This document shows positions 1 through 6,043 of a stretch of DNA of 29,899 bases, piece after piece (within the stretch, counting starts at the first letter, position 1; each line of letters opens with the position of its first letter). The notes under the pieces are model-generated. The model was given only the letters and a program-made list of their open reading frames with translations, was not told the DNA's origin and ran no database searches. Source of the DNA: a virus. Location of the stretch: positions 1-29,899 of IMG/VR virus record IMGVR_UViG_3300010885_017475; one strand, given 5' to 3'. Made by a program: the position numbers and the translations under genes.

Positions 1-669
1 AGCATTCTCTTTTACTGTAGAAGATGGAAATGCAGATAATGTGGTGTGACCCATATAAATCTTTTGGTTTGTTGCCGTATAAGGAATTGATGTTACTGGG
101 TCAACTTGAAAACGAATTTTTGTGATATTACCAACAGTATTAATTTCCGATTGTAGATAAATCATATCTGTCCAACCATATTTATAATAATGATTTGCAG
201 GAACATTGTAATCACTGACTTCACCACCACCAATACTCACAACAGTACCACCACTACTTCCCTTTTGATATTTGATACGTGCATTTGCGTTAAGTGTATT
301 ACACGTATTGGTTGATGACCATCTAGTGAGTAACACAGAATAAGTACCAGATGTGGAACAGTACCAAGTTATTTCAGATTGTGTGTTATTATAATCATCA
401 CTCTCTGCTAATAAAGCACCACCTGTACCTGTAGAATATAATCTAAGGTAGGTATCAACCGTTGATTGTCCTACTGTTGAAAATGTATATTCACTACCAG
501 CAGTCGCAACAAAATTAAATGCTGGTCTATTAGTAGAAATATAGGTTGCACTATATTGTACAGTAGTAGTTGGTGTTATTGTAACATTTGTAGTCGCAGT
601 GTTACAATATTGTGAATACGACAAAATAGCTGTAAACGTAATTAAAATAAGTAATATTAATTTTTTCAT
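1..669 (-). CDS. Secreted Bacteroidota-type protein (C-terminus beyond window)
   Basis: The frame is open from an ATG at 669 to the left edge, giving 223 visible residues with no stop. Residues 1-19 form a signal peptide: MKK, a hydrophobic run, then a likely cut before Q20 in the context SYS|Q. Residues about 45-118 contain VDTYLRLYSTGTGG and AESDDYN, resembling bacterial pre-peptidase (PPC-like) beta domains. Residues about 160-215 (KYGWTDMIYLQSEI, then NQKIYMGHTT) resemble a repeat common in secreted Bacteroidota proteins. It begins 12 bases after the previous gene on the same strand, so it belongs with the phage genes. It is probably exported or used as a host-binding or decoration protein. 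Whether it carries a T9SS sorting tail cannot be seen. The signal peptide call is firm and the function is not. Confidence 0.8.
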   Translation of the reverse strand, partial: MKKLILLILITFTAILSYSQYCNTATTNVTITPTTTVQYSATYISTNRPAFNFVATAGSEYTFSTVGQSTVDTYLRLYSTGTGGALLAESDDYNNTQSEITWYCSTSGTYSVLLTRWSSTNTCNTLNANARIKYQKGSSGGTVVSIGGGEVSDYNVPANHYYKYGWTDMIYLQSEINTVGNITKIRFQVDPVTSIPYTATNQKIYMGHTTLSAFPSSTVKENA

Positions 670-681
670 GATAATGAATTT

Positions 682-864
682 TTATTGGTGATTGGAATAT
701 CCGTTAATAGCTACATGTTGTTGGAATGCTTGTTCATATGCATGAACTAAGTCTATAAATTTATTTGACGCAATTAATTTACCGGCAGTATCAATTACTT
801 CTCTTCTAACGCCATATGCGTATGCCTCATATAAGATTGCTTCAATATCATCACACTGTGCCAT
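682..864 (-). CDS. Small hypothetical protein (60 aa)
   Basis: A 60-residue acidic, helix-rich protein beginning MAQCDDIEAILYEAYAYG. I do not recognise a family. The start is supported by a purine-rich AAAAGGGA a few bases upstream. There is a 96-base gap before it and 12 bases after it before the secreted protein, so it is probably cotranscribed with that gene. No membrane segment or metal motif is visible. The regular spacing of charged and aromatic residues is typical of real small phage proteins, but nothing points to a role. Confidence 0.65.
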   Translation of the reverse strand: MAQCDDIEAILYEAYAYGVRREVIDTAGKLIASNKFIDLVHAYEQAFQQHVAINGYSNHQ

Positions 865-960
865 ACTATCCCTTTTAATTTAAATATAATTAATATTAGA
901 TTAATACCCAACCTTACCACTTACGACAAGACCAATATCTAGCTCCGGTTCTAGTATTCA

Positions 961-1707
961 TTACAACTCCCGACGTATTCCTAATTTAGGTAAATATGTT
1001 TTCCATACAGCAAGTACTTTATCTTTCTCAGCTGGAGTAAGTGTTTCGTTGTTTACCCAATGATCTAAATAATCATGTATTATTTTTTTAAATGGTGTTT
1101 TGCTTTTCTTTGCTTTAAGATACATACCATGAATCATTGCTGGTATCTCTTTTTTAAGTAAAAAATAGTTAATAGGTGGTTTAACGCCTGATTCTATTTT
1201 ACTTCGCATTGATTGGTCTGATGGCAAATATTTTGATTGTTTAAGATTCCAACCAGATTGTGTTATATGTTCAATTTCGTGACGAAGTGTATCTCGCATT
1301 TGCATTGCAATTTCCTCAAGTATAGTAGGATATTCTGCTGGATCTATTTCGAAACGAACTTCTATTAAAGGCAAATCATCTGAATATTTCTTTGTATCAT
1401 TGTATGCATCACCACCATATTTAAAGTCATTGAAATCTTCTTTCCACATTACTTTCAATGTTAAATAGAATTCCAATGGAATTTGTTCATTTTCAACTTC
1501 TTCAAAAAAGATATGTGATTGTTCTTCTGATTCAATTGTAGGAGCTGTTTCTGATTTAGTATAATAAATCTTCTCTCCTGCAAAGTAGCCATCAGGATCT
1601 TTTGTGGCAGCATAACTGTCTTTAACAACTGCTAACATTCTTCTAGACAACGCAGTTATTAAACTATCGTATCGGCCTTCTATTATAAGCATTTTTAGTG
1701 ATATCAT
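961..1707 (-). CDS. Zincin-like putative metallopeptidase with capsid-targeting-like N-terminus
   Basis: 248 residues. H143-E144-I-E-H147 is an HExxH zinc-protease signature inside LRHEIEHITQ, and E187 in KKEIPAMIHG is a plausible third zinc ligand of gluzincin type. The first ten residues (MISLKMLIIE, then G) match the pattern in the lysozyme at 3313-4287 and the unknown at 4284-4619. They also fit the T4 prohead-protease rule of hydrophobic-x-Glu followed by a small residue. I infer a protein packed in the capsid and trimmed after E10, perhaps injected to act on host or capsid proteins. The start at 1707 is chosen because it preserves this peptide. The HNH gene ends 13 bases before it. No signal peptide. 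A structural role without catalysis cannot be excluded. Confidence 0.75.
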   Translation of the reverse strand: MISLKMLIIEGRYDSLITALSRRMLAVVKDSYAATKDPDGYFAGEKIYYTKSETAPTIESEEQSHIFFEEVENEQIPLEFYLTLKVMWKEDFNDFKYGGDAYNDTKKYSDDLPLIEVRFEIDPAEYPTILEEIAMQMRDTLRHEIEHITQSGWNLKQSKYLPSDQSMRSKIESGVKPPINYFLLKKEIPAMIHGMYLKAKKSKTPFKKIIHDYLDHWVNNETLTPAEKDKVLAVWKTYLPKLGIRREL

Positions 1708-1720
1708 ACATTAATAAATA

Positions 1721-2275
1721 TCAGTCCATCATATTATAGTTCCAATATTGTTCTTTATCTTTATTATATGGATTACCACTTTGTTGATAGAAACAATTTA
1801 AACATAACAATTGAATATTTTCTATGCGATGATTAGTATCGTCACCATCCATATGATCTAATAGCAATGGTACCGTATCATCAGTTATTCTGCGTTCTGC
1901 ATACCCACAGCAGTTGCATTGCTCTGGCAATATGTTTAATGCTAATAATCGATTACGAAGCTTCCATGTTGGATAATTAGGATAATCACCTGATAATATC
2001 CTATCAATTGAATATGGACTTGAAGTTGCTTTTATAACATCTTTTGCAATACCTACGCCGGCTTGGTTTGTATGCATATCATACAGAGTTTTGCCTGTTT
2101 CCCGATCCGTGTACATTTTAGCATATTTCCTCCACGTATCAAACGATATCTTAAGAAAACGGGCAGCCTCTGCATTTGATTTAGTGTTGGCAATTGCATA
2201 TCGAATATCAGATTCTGGTAAATCGAAAGACGTCCTACCTCTTCCATAAACATATTTGTATTGATGTTCACTCAT
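1721..2275 (-). CDS. HNH endonuclease-like protein
   Basis: 184 residues. A helix-turn-helix-like stretch lies at about 30-52 (SNAEAARFLKISFDTWRKY). The C-terminal half holds an HNH core: C120 and C123 as one zinc-knuckle pair, D140-H141 in LLLDHMDGD, N148-H149, N153 in RIENIQLL, then C158-L-N-C161. The usual final His after the last Cys is Phe here, so activity is uncertain. An AAGGAG ribosome site precedes the start at 2275 with a 9-base spacer. It could be a free-standing homing-type nuclease or a packaging or repair nuclease. It is on the same strand as all other genes and interrupts none of them. Confidence 0.82.
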   Translation of the reverse strand: MSEHQYKYVYGRGRTSFDLPESDIRYAIANTKSNAEAARFLKISFDTWRKYAKMYTDRETGKTLYDMHTNQAGVGIAKDVIKATSSPYSIDRILSGDYPNYPTWKLRNRLLALNILPEQCNCCGYAERRITDDTVPLLLDHMDGDDTNHRIENIQLLCLNCFYQQSGNPYNKDKEQYWNYNMMD

Positions 2276-2276
2276 A

Positions 2277-2663
2277 TTAATATACTCCTTTTTTTCTCAA
2301 TTCATATACTGCATTTTTCGGTAACATTTTGCTAGCAAACATTGTTTTCATTTCTGGCTTAAGTTTGCTGGTAAAGTCGATAAATGTTTGATGATATAAT
2401 CCTGAGTGTGCTTTTACTGCATCATACCATGCTGCATAGTTACGATAATCTAAATCAAAACGTTCTTCGTCTGTTTGATTTTCCCAATAGTCTAATTGAT
2501 CTTTCAATGGCCACATATAGATTGGAATGTTCGGATCTTTTCGTCTACCCGGTAATACTGGAAGATGTTTTTGTTGATTTGTGCTTTTTGTAATAAATTT
2601 ATCGATCATATTAATAGAACGATCTTTAGGAGATTCTCCTGTGTGTGCTGACTTTTTACCCAT
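2277..2663 (-). CDS. Hypothetical phage protein (128 aa)
   Basis: A soluble, basic 128-residue protein. The N-terminus (MGKKSAHTGESPKDRS) is polar and probably disordered. A central proline-rich segment, LPVLPGRRKDPNIPIYMWPL, is followed by a Trp- and Tyr-rich helical region (DYWENQTDEERFDLDYRNYAAWYDAV). No catalytic motif, membrane segment or zinc site is apparent and I do not recognise the family. It sits 3 bases after the gene at 2667-2843 and 1 base before the HNH gene, so it is translated as part of the same operon. Confidence 0.72.
   Translation of the reverse strand: MGKKSAHTGESPKDRSINMIDKFITKSTNQQKHLPVLPGRRKDPNIPIYMWPLKDQLDYWENQTDEERFDLDYRNYAAWYDAVKAHSGLYHQTFIDFTSKLKPEMKTMFASKMLPKNAVYELRKKGVY
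2285..2290 (-). promoter_or_regulatory. AAGGAG ribosome binding site of the HNH gene
   Basis: The minus strand reads AAGGAG, a 9-base spacer, then the ATG at 2275. A strong Shine-Dalgarno match that fixes this start. It overlaps the end of the upstream coding region. Confidence 0.6.
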
Positions 2664-2666
2664 AAC

Positions 2667-2843
2667 TTATTTTAGTTTTTCAGTTAATATAACTATTTTT
2701 CTCCAAGCATCTTCTGCTTTGTATATATGTATTGCTGCTGCTTCAAATTTTTTAACATTTCTAGCATTTTCTGCTCGTTTTAAATTTCTGTGAAATGTTG
2801 CATGTAATATGCCAATTTTAAAACGATAAAACCATTTAAACAT
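2667..2843 (-). CDS. Small basic hypothetical protein (58 aa)
   Basis: I choose the ATG at 2843, which overlaps the end of clpS by 8 bases. An upstream ATG at 2870 would overlap it by 35 bases and add MLQYQNIRV. The protein starts MFKWFYRFKIGIL and continues as a strongly basic, amphipathic helix with many Lys, Arg and Ala. It could associate with membrane or nucleic acid, but no family is recognised. It is tightly coupled to clpS upstream and the 128-residue gene downstream. Moderately sure it is a gene, not sure of the start. Confidence 0.6.
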   Translation of the reverse strand: MFKWFYRFKIGILHATFHRNLKRAENARNVKKFEAAAIHIYKAEDAWRKIVILTEKLK

Positions 2844-3105
2844 AACTCTTATATTTTGATATTGTAACAACTAACCCGTTGTCTTTTAACTCTTCACATA
2901 CCTCTTGACACTCTTCGTGCGTATCAACAAATATCGAACATTTGCTACAGTTATGTACCATGGTAGCACATTGTACTGCTTGTAGGTAGTTATGGTTGCA
3001 AATCTCCATTAAATTATCAATAACGTGATCAAACGTATTCACGTTATCATTATGCAGAATTACTTCCCATTTACCACGTTTATTTGTTGATTGTTTTTTC
3101 GACAT
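2836..3105 (-). CDS. clpS: ClpS-like ATP-dependent protease adaptor
   Basis: 89 residues from the ATG at 3105; earlier in-frame ATGs at 3129 and 3150 overlap the upstream gene more. ClpS docks on the N-domain of ClpA/ClpC unfoldases and presents proteins with N-degrons. A short Lys-rich N-terminal arm leads into the core KWEVILHNDNVNTFDHVID. N19, D20 and H51 have the same spacing as the N-degron pocket residues N34, D35 and H66 of E. coli ClpS. LMEICNHNYLQAVQCATMVH resembles Bacteroidota ClpS proteins. Almost the whole protein is adaptor core. The upstream neighbour has a UVR-like motif, also found in ClpC-type unfoldases. It probably redirects host Clp proteolysis during infection. The family is confident and the role is inferred. 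Confidence 0.9.
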   Translation of the reverse strand: MSKKQSTNKRGKWEVILHNDNVNTFDHVIDNLMEICNHNYLQAVQCATMVHNCSKCSIFVDTHEECQEVCEELKDNGLVVTISKYKSYV

Positions 3106-3277
3106 CTCTGATGATCGCGCATTGTTCATAAAATTCATTTTTTTCGGCAAAATCCATGCACTGTTTCAGAAAAATTAGTTTTCTCTCAGAATCCCAATTA
3201 GGAGGCCAAGACCAATCTTCGGTTGCCATGCAATTAATCGACCTGATTAATAACTCGTTTATAAAATTATCTTCCAT
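3080..3277 (-). CDS. Small protein with UVR-like motif (65 aa)
   Basis: 65 residues. Residues 36-62 (LKQCMDFAEKNEF, then YEQCAIIRDVEK) resemble the UVR helical hairpin of UvrB, UvrC, McsA and ClpC: a hydrophobic first helix, a short acidic turn, then a second helix with the I-R-D core. The N-terminal half contains a Trp-rich WSWPPNW. UVR motifs mediate protein-protein contacts. It overlaps clpS by 26 bases, so translation of the two is probably coupled. The start at 3277 follows TATAATAGGTT. The UVR assignment is from pattern only and could be a chance helical hairpin. Confidence 0.65.
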   Translation of the reverse strand: MEDNFINELLIRSINCMATEDWSWPPNWDSERKLIFLKQCMDFAEKNEFYEQCAIIRDVEKTINK

Positions 3278-3312
3278 AACCTATTATATGAATTTTTGAT
3301 TAATTAACCAAA

Positions 3313-4287
3313 TTATTTAAATTTTATTTTGTCGCCAGGTTTTATACTGTCAGCTTGTAAGTCCTGGTTGAATCCCCTGAGGTCATCTAATGTATATCCA
3401 TTTGCTAATGCTATGGATAAAAACGTTTCTCCGGGTTTCACGGTATGAACTGGACTATTGTTTAGTTTAATTACATCGCTACGTACCCAACCAGTATTAT
3501 CACCTGTAACATATAACCATGTTTTTCCATCTTGACCTTTTTTAGCAGTTGTAACTTTACCAATTGCATTTGGCCAATATACTTTAGTTTCTAAATTATC
3601 AAAGAAACCATTGTCTACATAATCTTCTGATCTAACATTTGTGTAACCATATCCTGGTTTTGGATAAACTATTTTATTAACATACACTGATGGATCTAAT
3701 GGTTTATTAGATACCGGTGTTGTTGTTTGTTGAGTTTTTTTAGTATTACGTTCTTTTGCATACTTATCAAATGCATCTGCATTAGATTTCATTCTAGTTA
3801 CAACACCTCGTAAACTACCCGGATTAGTATAATTAGGATGTTGTAAATACATCGTTGATACGTTGCTCCATTGTCCCTTATTAATTGCCTCAATTGTATT
3901 AGGACCTAAATCGCCGCGATATACTGCATTTAATATTGCTTCTTGTACATATTTTGGATATGCATTAAACTTAGGAACCAATCGCTTTGCTTTAGATTCG
4001 TGTTCTTTAATACCTTTAGTTAACAATTGTTCTGCAGTAGTCGGCGTGATTTTCATTCCTGGTTTTAATGTAGGCAATACTGTAGCAGTAGTACCATATC
4101 CAATTGTTAATGTTCCTTTTAAAGGTGCACCTGGTTTGTGTGGTACTGTTGGATTCTCATCATCATATGCTAAATGATTTCCTCGTGCATCAATCGGACC
4201 TGGTCCTTCCCATGATTTGACCTTTTCACGGAAGTTATCATCTAATGCTAATATAGATTCAGTTATTAAAGATTTTAAACGTATCAT
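3313..4287 (-). CDS. GH24-type lysozyme with SH3-like and LysM domains and capsid-targeting-like N-terminus
   Basis: 324 residues. A GH24 muramidase domain spans about 18-180. E27 in KSWEGP, D42 in LAYDDE and T61 in LTIGYGTT fit the Glu-Asp-Thr triad of T4 lysozyme, with a longer loop between D42 and T61. An SH3-like domain follows (about 205-277, ending TGWVRSDVIKL). A LysM peptidoglycan-binding module closes the protein (about 281-324, HTVKPGETFLSIA to KPGDKIKFK). Residues 1-10 (MIRLKSLITE, then S) match a T4-style capsid-targeting sequence and replace any secretion signal. The start overlaps the upstream stop as ATGA. It may be a virion-packed muramidase acting at entry rather than, or besides, an endolysin. 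The separate amidase at 7669 could do lysis. Confidence 0.87.
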   Translation of the reverse strand: MIRLKSLITESILALDDNFREKVKSWEGPGPIDARGNHLAYDDENPTVPHKPGAPLKGTLTIGYGTTATVLPTLKPGMKITPTTAEQLLTKGIKEHESKAKRLVPKFNAYPKYVQEAILNAVYRGDLGPNTIEAINKGQWSNVSTMYLQHPNYTNPGSLRGVVTRMKSNADAFDKYAKERNTKKTQQTTTPVSNKPLDPSVYVNKIVYPKPGYGYTNVRSEDYVDNGFFDNLETKVYWPNAIGKVTTAKKGQDGKTWLYVTGDNTGWVRSDVIKLNNSPVHTVKPGETFLSIALANGYTLDDLRGFNQDLQADSIKPGDKIKFK

Positions 4288-4619
4288 TTTTTATTTTCTC
4301 GTATAATTAATTCACCTAATACTTCTAATCTACCAACTTCTCGTTGAAACTCAATTTGAGTCATTGAAGTTGATATTTTCTTATAAGTTGCATCAAACTC
4401 TTTTTTAGCAGCATCTAAATCAAATTTACCGGCAGCTGCTTTCTTATAATAAGGAAGTTTAACTTTAAAGTGGTGCCATGTTAATAATGCTAAGCCACCT
4501 TTTTTCTTTGCATTGTCTACAATCTTTTCTGCACCAGCTTCACGCGTATCAGCAAATGATTCGAATGTATCTGGTTTTTTTGTGGTTGCTTCAAATAGCA
4601 GTGACTTTAACTTCATCAT
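4284..4619 (-). CDS. Unknown protein with capsid-targeting-like N-terminus (111 aa)
   Basis: 111 residues beginning MMKLKSLLFE then A, the same ten-residue pattern as the lysozyme and zincin-like proteins, with predicted cleavage after E10. The mature part is basic and helical (KKKGGLALLTWHHFKVKLPYY, then repeated Lys/Ala), ending in an amphipathic helix (EFQREVGRLEVLGELIIRENKK). I recognise no enzyme. T4 internal proteins are likewise small, basic and packed around DNA, so an internal protein or injected effector is the best guess. It abuts the 142-residue gene at 4619 as TAATG and overlaps the lysozyme start by 4 bases. Confidence 0.75.
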   Translation of the reverse strand: MMKLKSLLFEATTKKPDTFESFADTREAGAEKIVDNAKKKGGLALLTWHHFKVKLPYYKKAAAGKFDLDAAKKEFDATYKKISTSMTQIEFQREVGRLEVLGELIIRENKK

Positions 4620-5047
4620 TATCCTTGATTACGTTTGTTTATTTCAATTGCCGCCAATTGTTTCATTGCAGCTTTTTTAGTTGAATGTGTTCCTAATACA
4701 TGATTGCCTTTTTTAGGCTTCACTACCCATTTACCATCTCGATGCTCAATACGTTCTCCCATTACTTGTTTCAAATGGTTTTTGAAATCTACTGGTACGA
4801 ACTGAGGTTGTTGTGAATTGTATGCATCTGTTTTAGTACCCGTTCCAGATAAGAAATGATATACTTCTTCAACATCATCAGCTGATGTGGATATATGATC
4901 TACTGCCCATGCATGACCGTTGCTTAACAATGAATCCACTTTTTGTGGATCCATATTAAGTAATTCTCCAATTGCATGATGTATTGTTTTTAAATTCTGA
5001 AAGAACATGTAATTTTCATTTTCATGTTCACATCCGCAATCTTCCAT
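4619..5047 (-). CDS. Putative virion-associated protein with EDCGC motif (142 aa)
   Basis: 142 residues. The N-terminus MEDCGCEHE shares the pentapeptide EDCGC with the small protein at 6043-6228. Residues 13-66 are helical (FFQNLKTIHHAIGELLNM, then VDHISTSADDVEEVYHFL). A linker rich in Gln, Pro and Thr leads to a C-terminal module at about 104-138 (GKWVVKPKKGNHVLGTHSTK, then AAMKQLAAIEINK). From memory, that module resembles a short lysine-rich tail at the ends of various phage proteins. An AAAAGGG site precedes the start, and it sits 1 base after the small holin-like gene. No function can be given. Confidence 0.72.
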   Translation of the reverse strand: MEDCGCEHENENYMFFQNLKTIHHAIGELLNMDPQKVDSLLSNGHAWAVDHISTSADDVEEVYHFLSGTGTKTDAYNSQQPQFVPVDFKNHLKQVMGERIEHRDGKWVVKPKKGNHVLGTHSTKKAAMKQLAAIEINKRNQG

Positions 5048-5048
5048 A

Positions 5049-5219
5049 CTAAGCCCTTTTTGCTATGATAGACCAAATAGCACCTGTTAATGTAATAACA
5101 CTACCAACGATCACATCGATGGTTGCTTGATCTACTAATCCGTTTGATAATACAATACCACCAACAAATGTCAATGTGTGACGGATTAATCCTAATGTTT
5201 GTTCTTTTGTAAATTTCAT
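5049..5219 (-). CDS. Small two-helix membrane protein, holin-like (56 aa)
   Basis: Translation from the ATG at 5219 to the TAG at 5049 gives a complete 56-residue protein beginning MKFTKEQTLGLIRHTLTFVG and ending AIWSIIAKRA. Two hydrophobic segments, about 9-27 and 34-53, are separated by a short polar turn (SNGLVDQAT), with a basic C-terminus. This is the layout of class II holins, and the N-terminal pattern resembles small phage holins of the Pam3-gp28 type, from memory. An AAAAAGG ribosome site lies 7 bases upstream. It is 1 base from the next gene and lies in the lysis/structural block. It is short enough to be missed by length cut-offs. Confidence 0.75.
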   Translation of the reverse strand: MKFTKEQTLGLIRHTLTFVGGIVLSNGLVDQATIDVIVGSVITLTGAIWSIIAKRA

Positions 5220-5226
5220 TATATTT

Positions 5227-5233
5227 CCTTTTT
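5227..5233 (-). promoter_or_regulatory. Ribosome binding site AAAAAGG of the 56-aa holin-like gene
   Basis: The minus strand reads AAAAAGG, then 7 bases, then the ATG at 5219. It supports translation of the small membrane protein gene at 5049-5219. Confidence 0.5.
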
Positions 5234-5242
5234 ATATAAATA

Positions 5243-6043
5243 TTATACCACGTTAGATGCTACCCCCGTTGTGAAATAAGTAACAGATGTCCATTTTATA
5301 GGAAACCCGCCAGCATTAGGATATCCTGTAGCTTTTAAATTTAACTGAGTTTGATTTCCGACTACATCAATCATATATGTAAATTCTGGCAACGTGCCTG
5401 TAAAATCTGTATTTTTTACTTGAGTTATAGAACCTATAATTGTAACAGATGCATCTGCTTGATTATATTTAACTGTCGCATTTAAAGTACCACCAATTAC
5501 TTTTGCTGTTCCTATATCATCCCCATATGTCCCGACTATATCAGTTCGTAGGTTATAACAAAATAAATTTACGCCTGTTAAGGTATTTGAAACTGAGTTT
5601 ATTAAAGCTAAACTACTAGTAGCAGATCCAGTAAACGAACCTGTTGCATAAAATACTTGTGTACCATATGTCGTATTAGCAATATATCCATTGCTTTCTA
5701 AAAAATTTGTTTTAGATGAATATGATGCAGTTTGAGCAGTAACTATATATGATGCTGTTGTGGCAAATGATGCAGTAACAGCTCTAGATGCGGTACTAGC
5801 ATATGATGCTGATTGTATAGTTCCTGTTAAAAATGATGCTGTTAATGCGTATGAAGCAGATGTAGCACTAGAAGCAGTTACATTGGTTAATCCATTGCCA
5901 TTGCCGATGAATGATCCAGTAAACGAACCGGTTGCATATATGTCTGCAGATCCTGTACCATCTAATGCTTCTATAATTCTAGTTATATGCGAAACATCGA
6001 TAGTGCCACCATTTGAAATTCCTGTTTTACTTATTCTTGCCAT
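5243..6043 (-). CDS. Repeat-rich tail or fibre-like structural protein
   Basis: 266 residues. A short N-terminal module (MARISKTGISNGGTIDVSHI) is followed by ATGSFTGSFIGNGNGL. Residues about 56-110 are tandem variants of T-A-S-Y/F-x-x-T-A-S-F/Y, a Ser/Ala/Thr/Tyr repeat that typically makes beta-helical or fibrous phage structures. ATGSFTGS recurs at about 133-140. The C-terminal 110 residues look like a globular beta domain with many Thr, Val and Asn. No signal peptide. It begins as TAATG directly after the 61-residue gene. Low complexity makes homology guesses unreliable, but a tail-fibre, baseplate or collar component is likely. Confidence 0.77.
   Translation of the reverse strand: MARISKTGISNGGTIDVSHITRIIEALDGTGSADIYATGSFTGSFIGNGNGLTNVTASSATSASYALTASFLTGTIQSASYASTASRAVTASFATTASYIVTAQTASYSSKTNFLESNGYIANTTYGTQVFYATGSFTGSATSSLALINSVSNTLTGVNLFCYNLRTDIVGTYGDDIGTAKVIGGTLNATVKYNQADASVTIIGSITQVKNTDFTGTLPEFTYMIDVVGNQTQLNLKATGYPNAGGFPIKWTSVTYFTTGVASNVV
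5625..5650 (-). repeat. Direct repeat copy 1 in tail-like gene
   Basis: 26 bases beginning GATCCAGTAAACGAACC (plus strand), matching 5913-5938 at 25 of 26 positions. On the coding strand it encodes the second YATGSFTGS copy. Confidence 0.8.
5913..5938 (-). repeat. Direct repeat copy 2 in tail-like gene
   Basis: Partner of 5625-5650 with one mismatch (G for T after AACC). It encodes the first YATGSFTGS copy. Near-identity at DNA level suggests recent duplication or gene conversion inside the gene. Confidence 0.8.

Noticed and set aside
907-960. After the zincin-like gene's TAA comes an in-frame TGA and then 18 open codons reading ILEPELDIGLVVSGKVGY before another stop.
   Set aside because: It looks protein-like, but has no start codon or ribosome site and is too short to tell a decayed 3' end from chance.
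1711-1722. ATATTTAT-like motif before several genes (1715, 5235, 7312, 8638, 20603), considered as a late promoter resembling T4 TATAAATA.
   Set aside because: It reads TATAAATA-like only on the opposite strand to the genes and sits at variable distances from the starts. In AT-rich DNA this is weak.
3863-4177. 104-codon plus-strand frame opposite the lysozyme gene.
   Set aside because: It lies wholly within the GH24 coding region on the other strand, has no ribosome site, and the minus-strand protein has clear domains.
5700-5900. Short GATGC-rich repeats that at first suggest a CRISPR or satellite array.
   Set aside because: The spacing follows the codon pattern of the TASY/TASF protein repeat, with no constant repeat-spacer structure.
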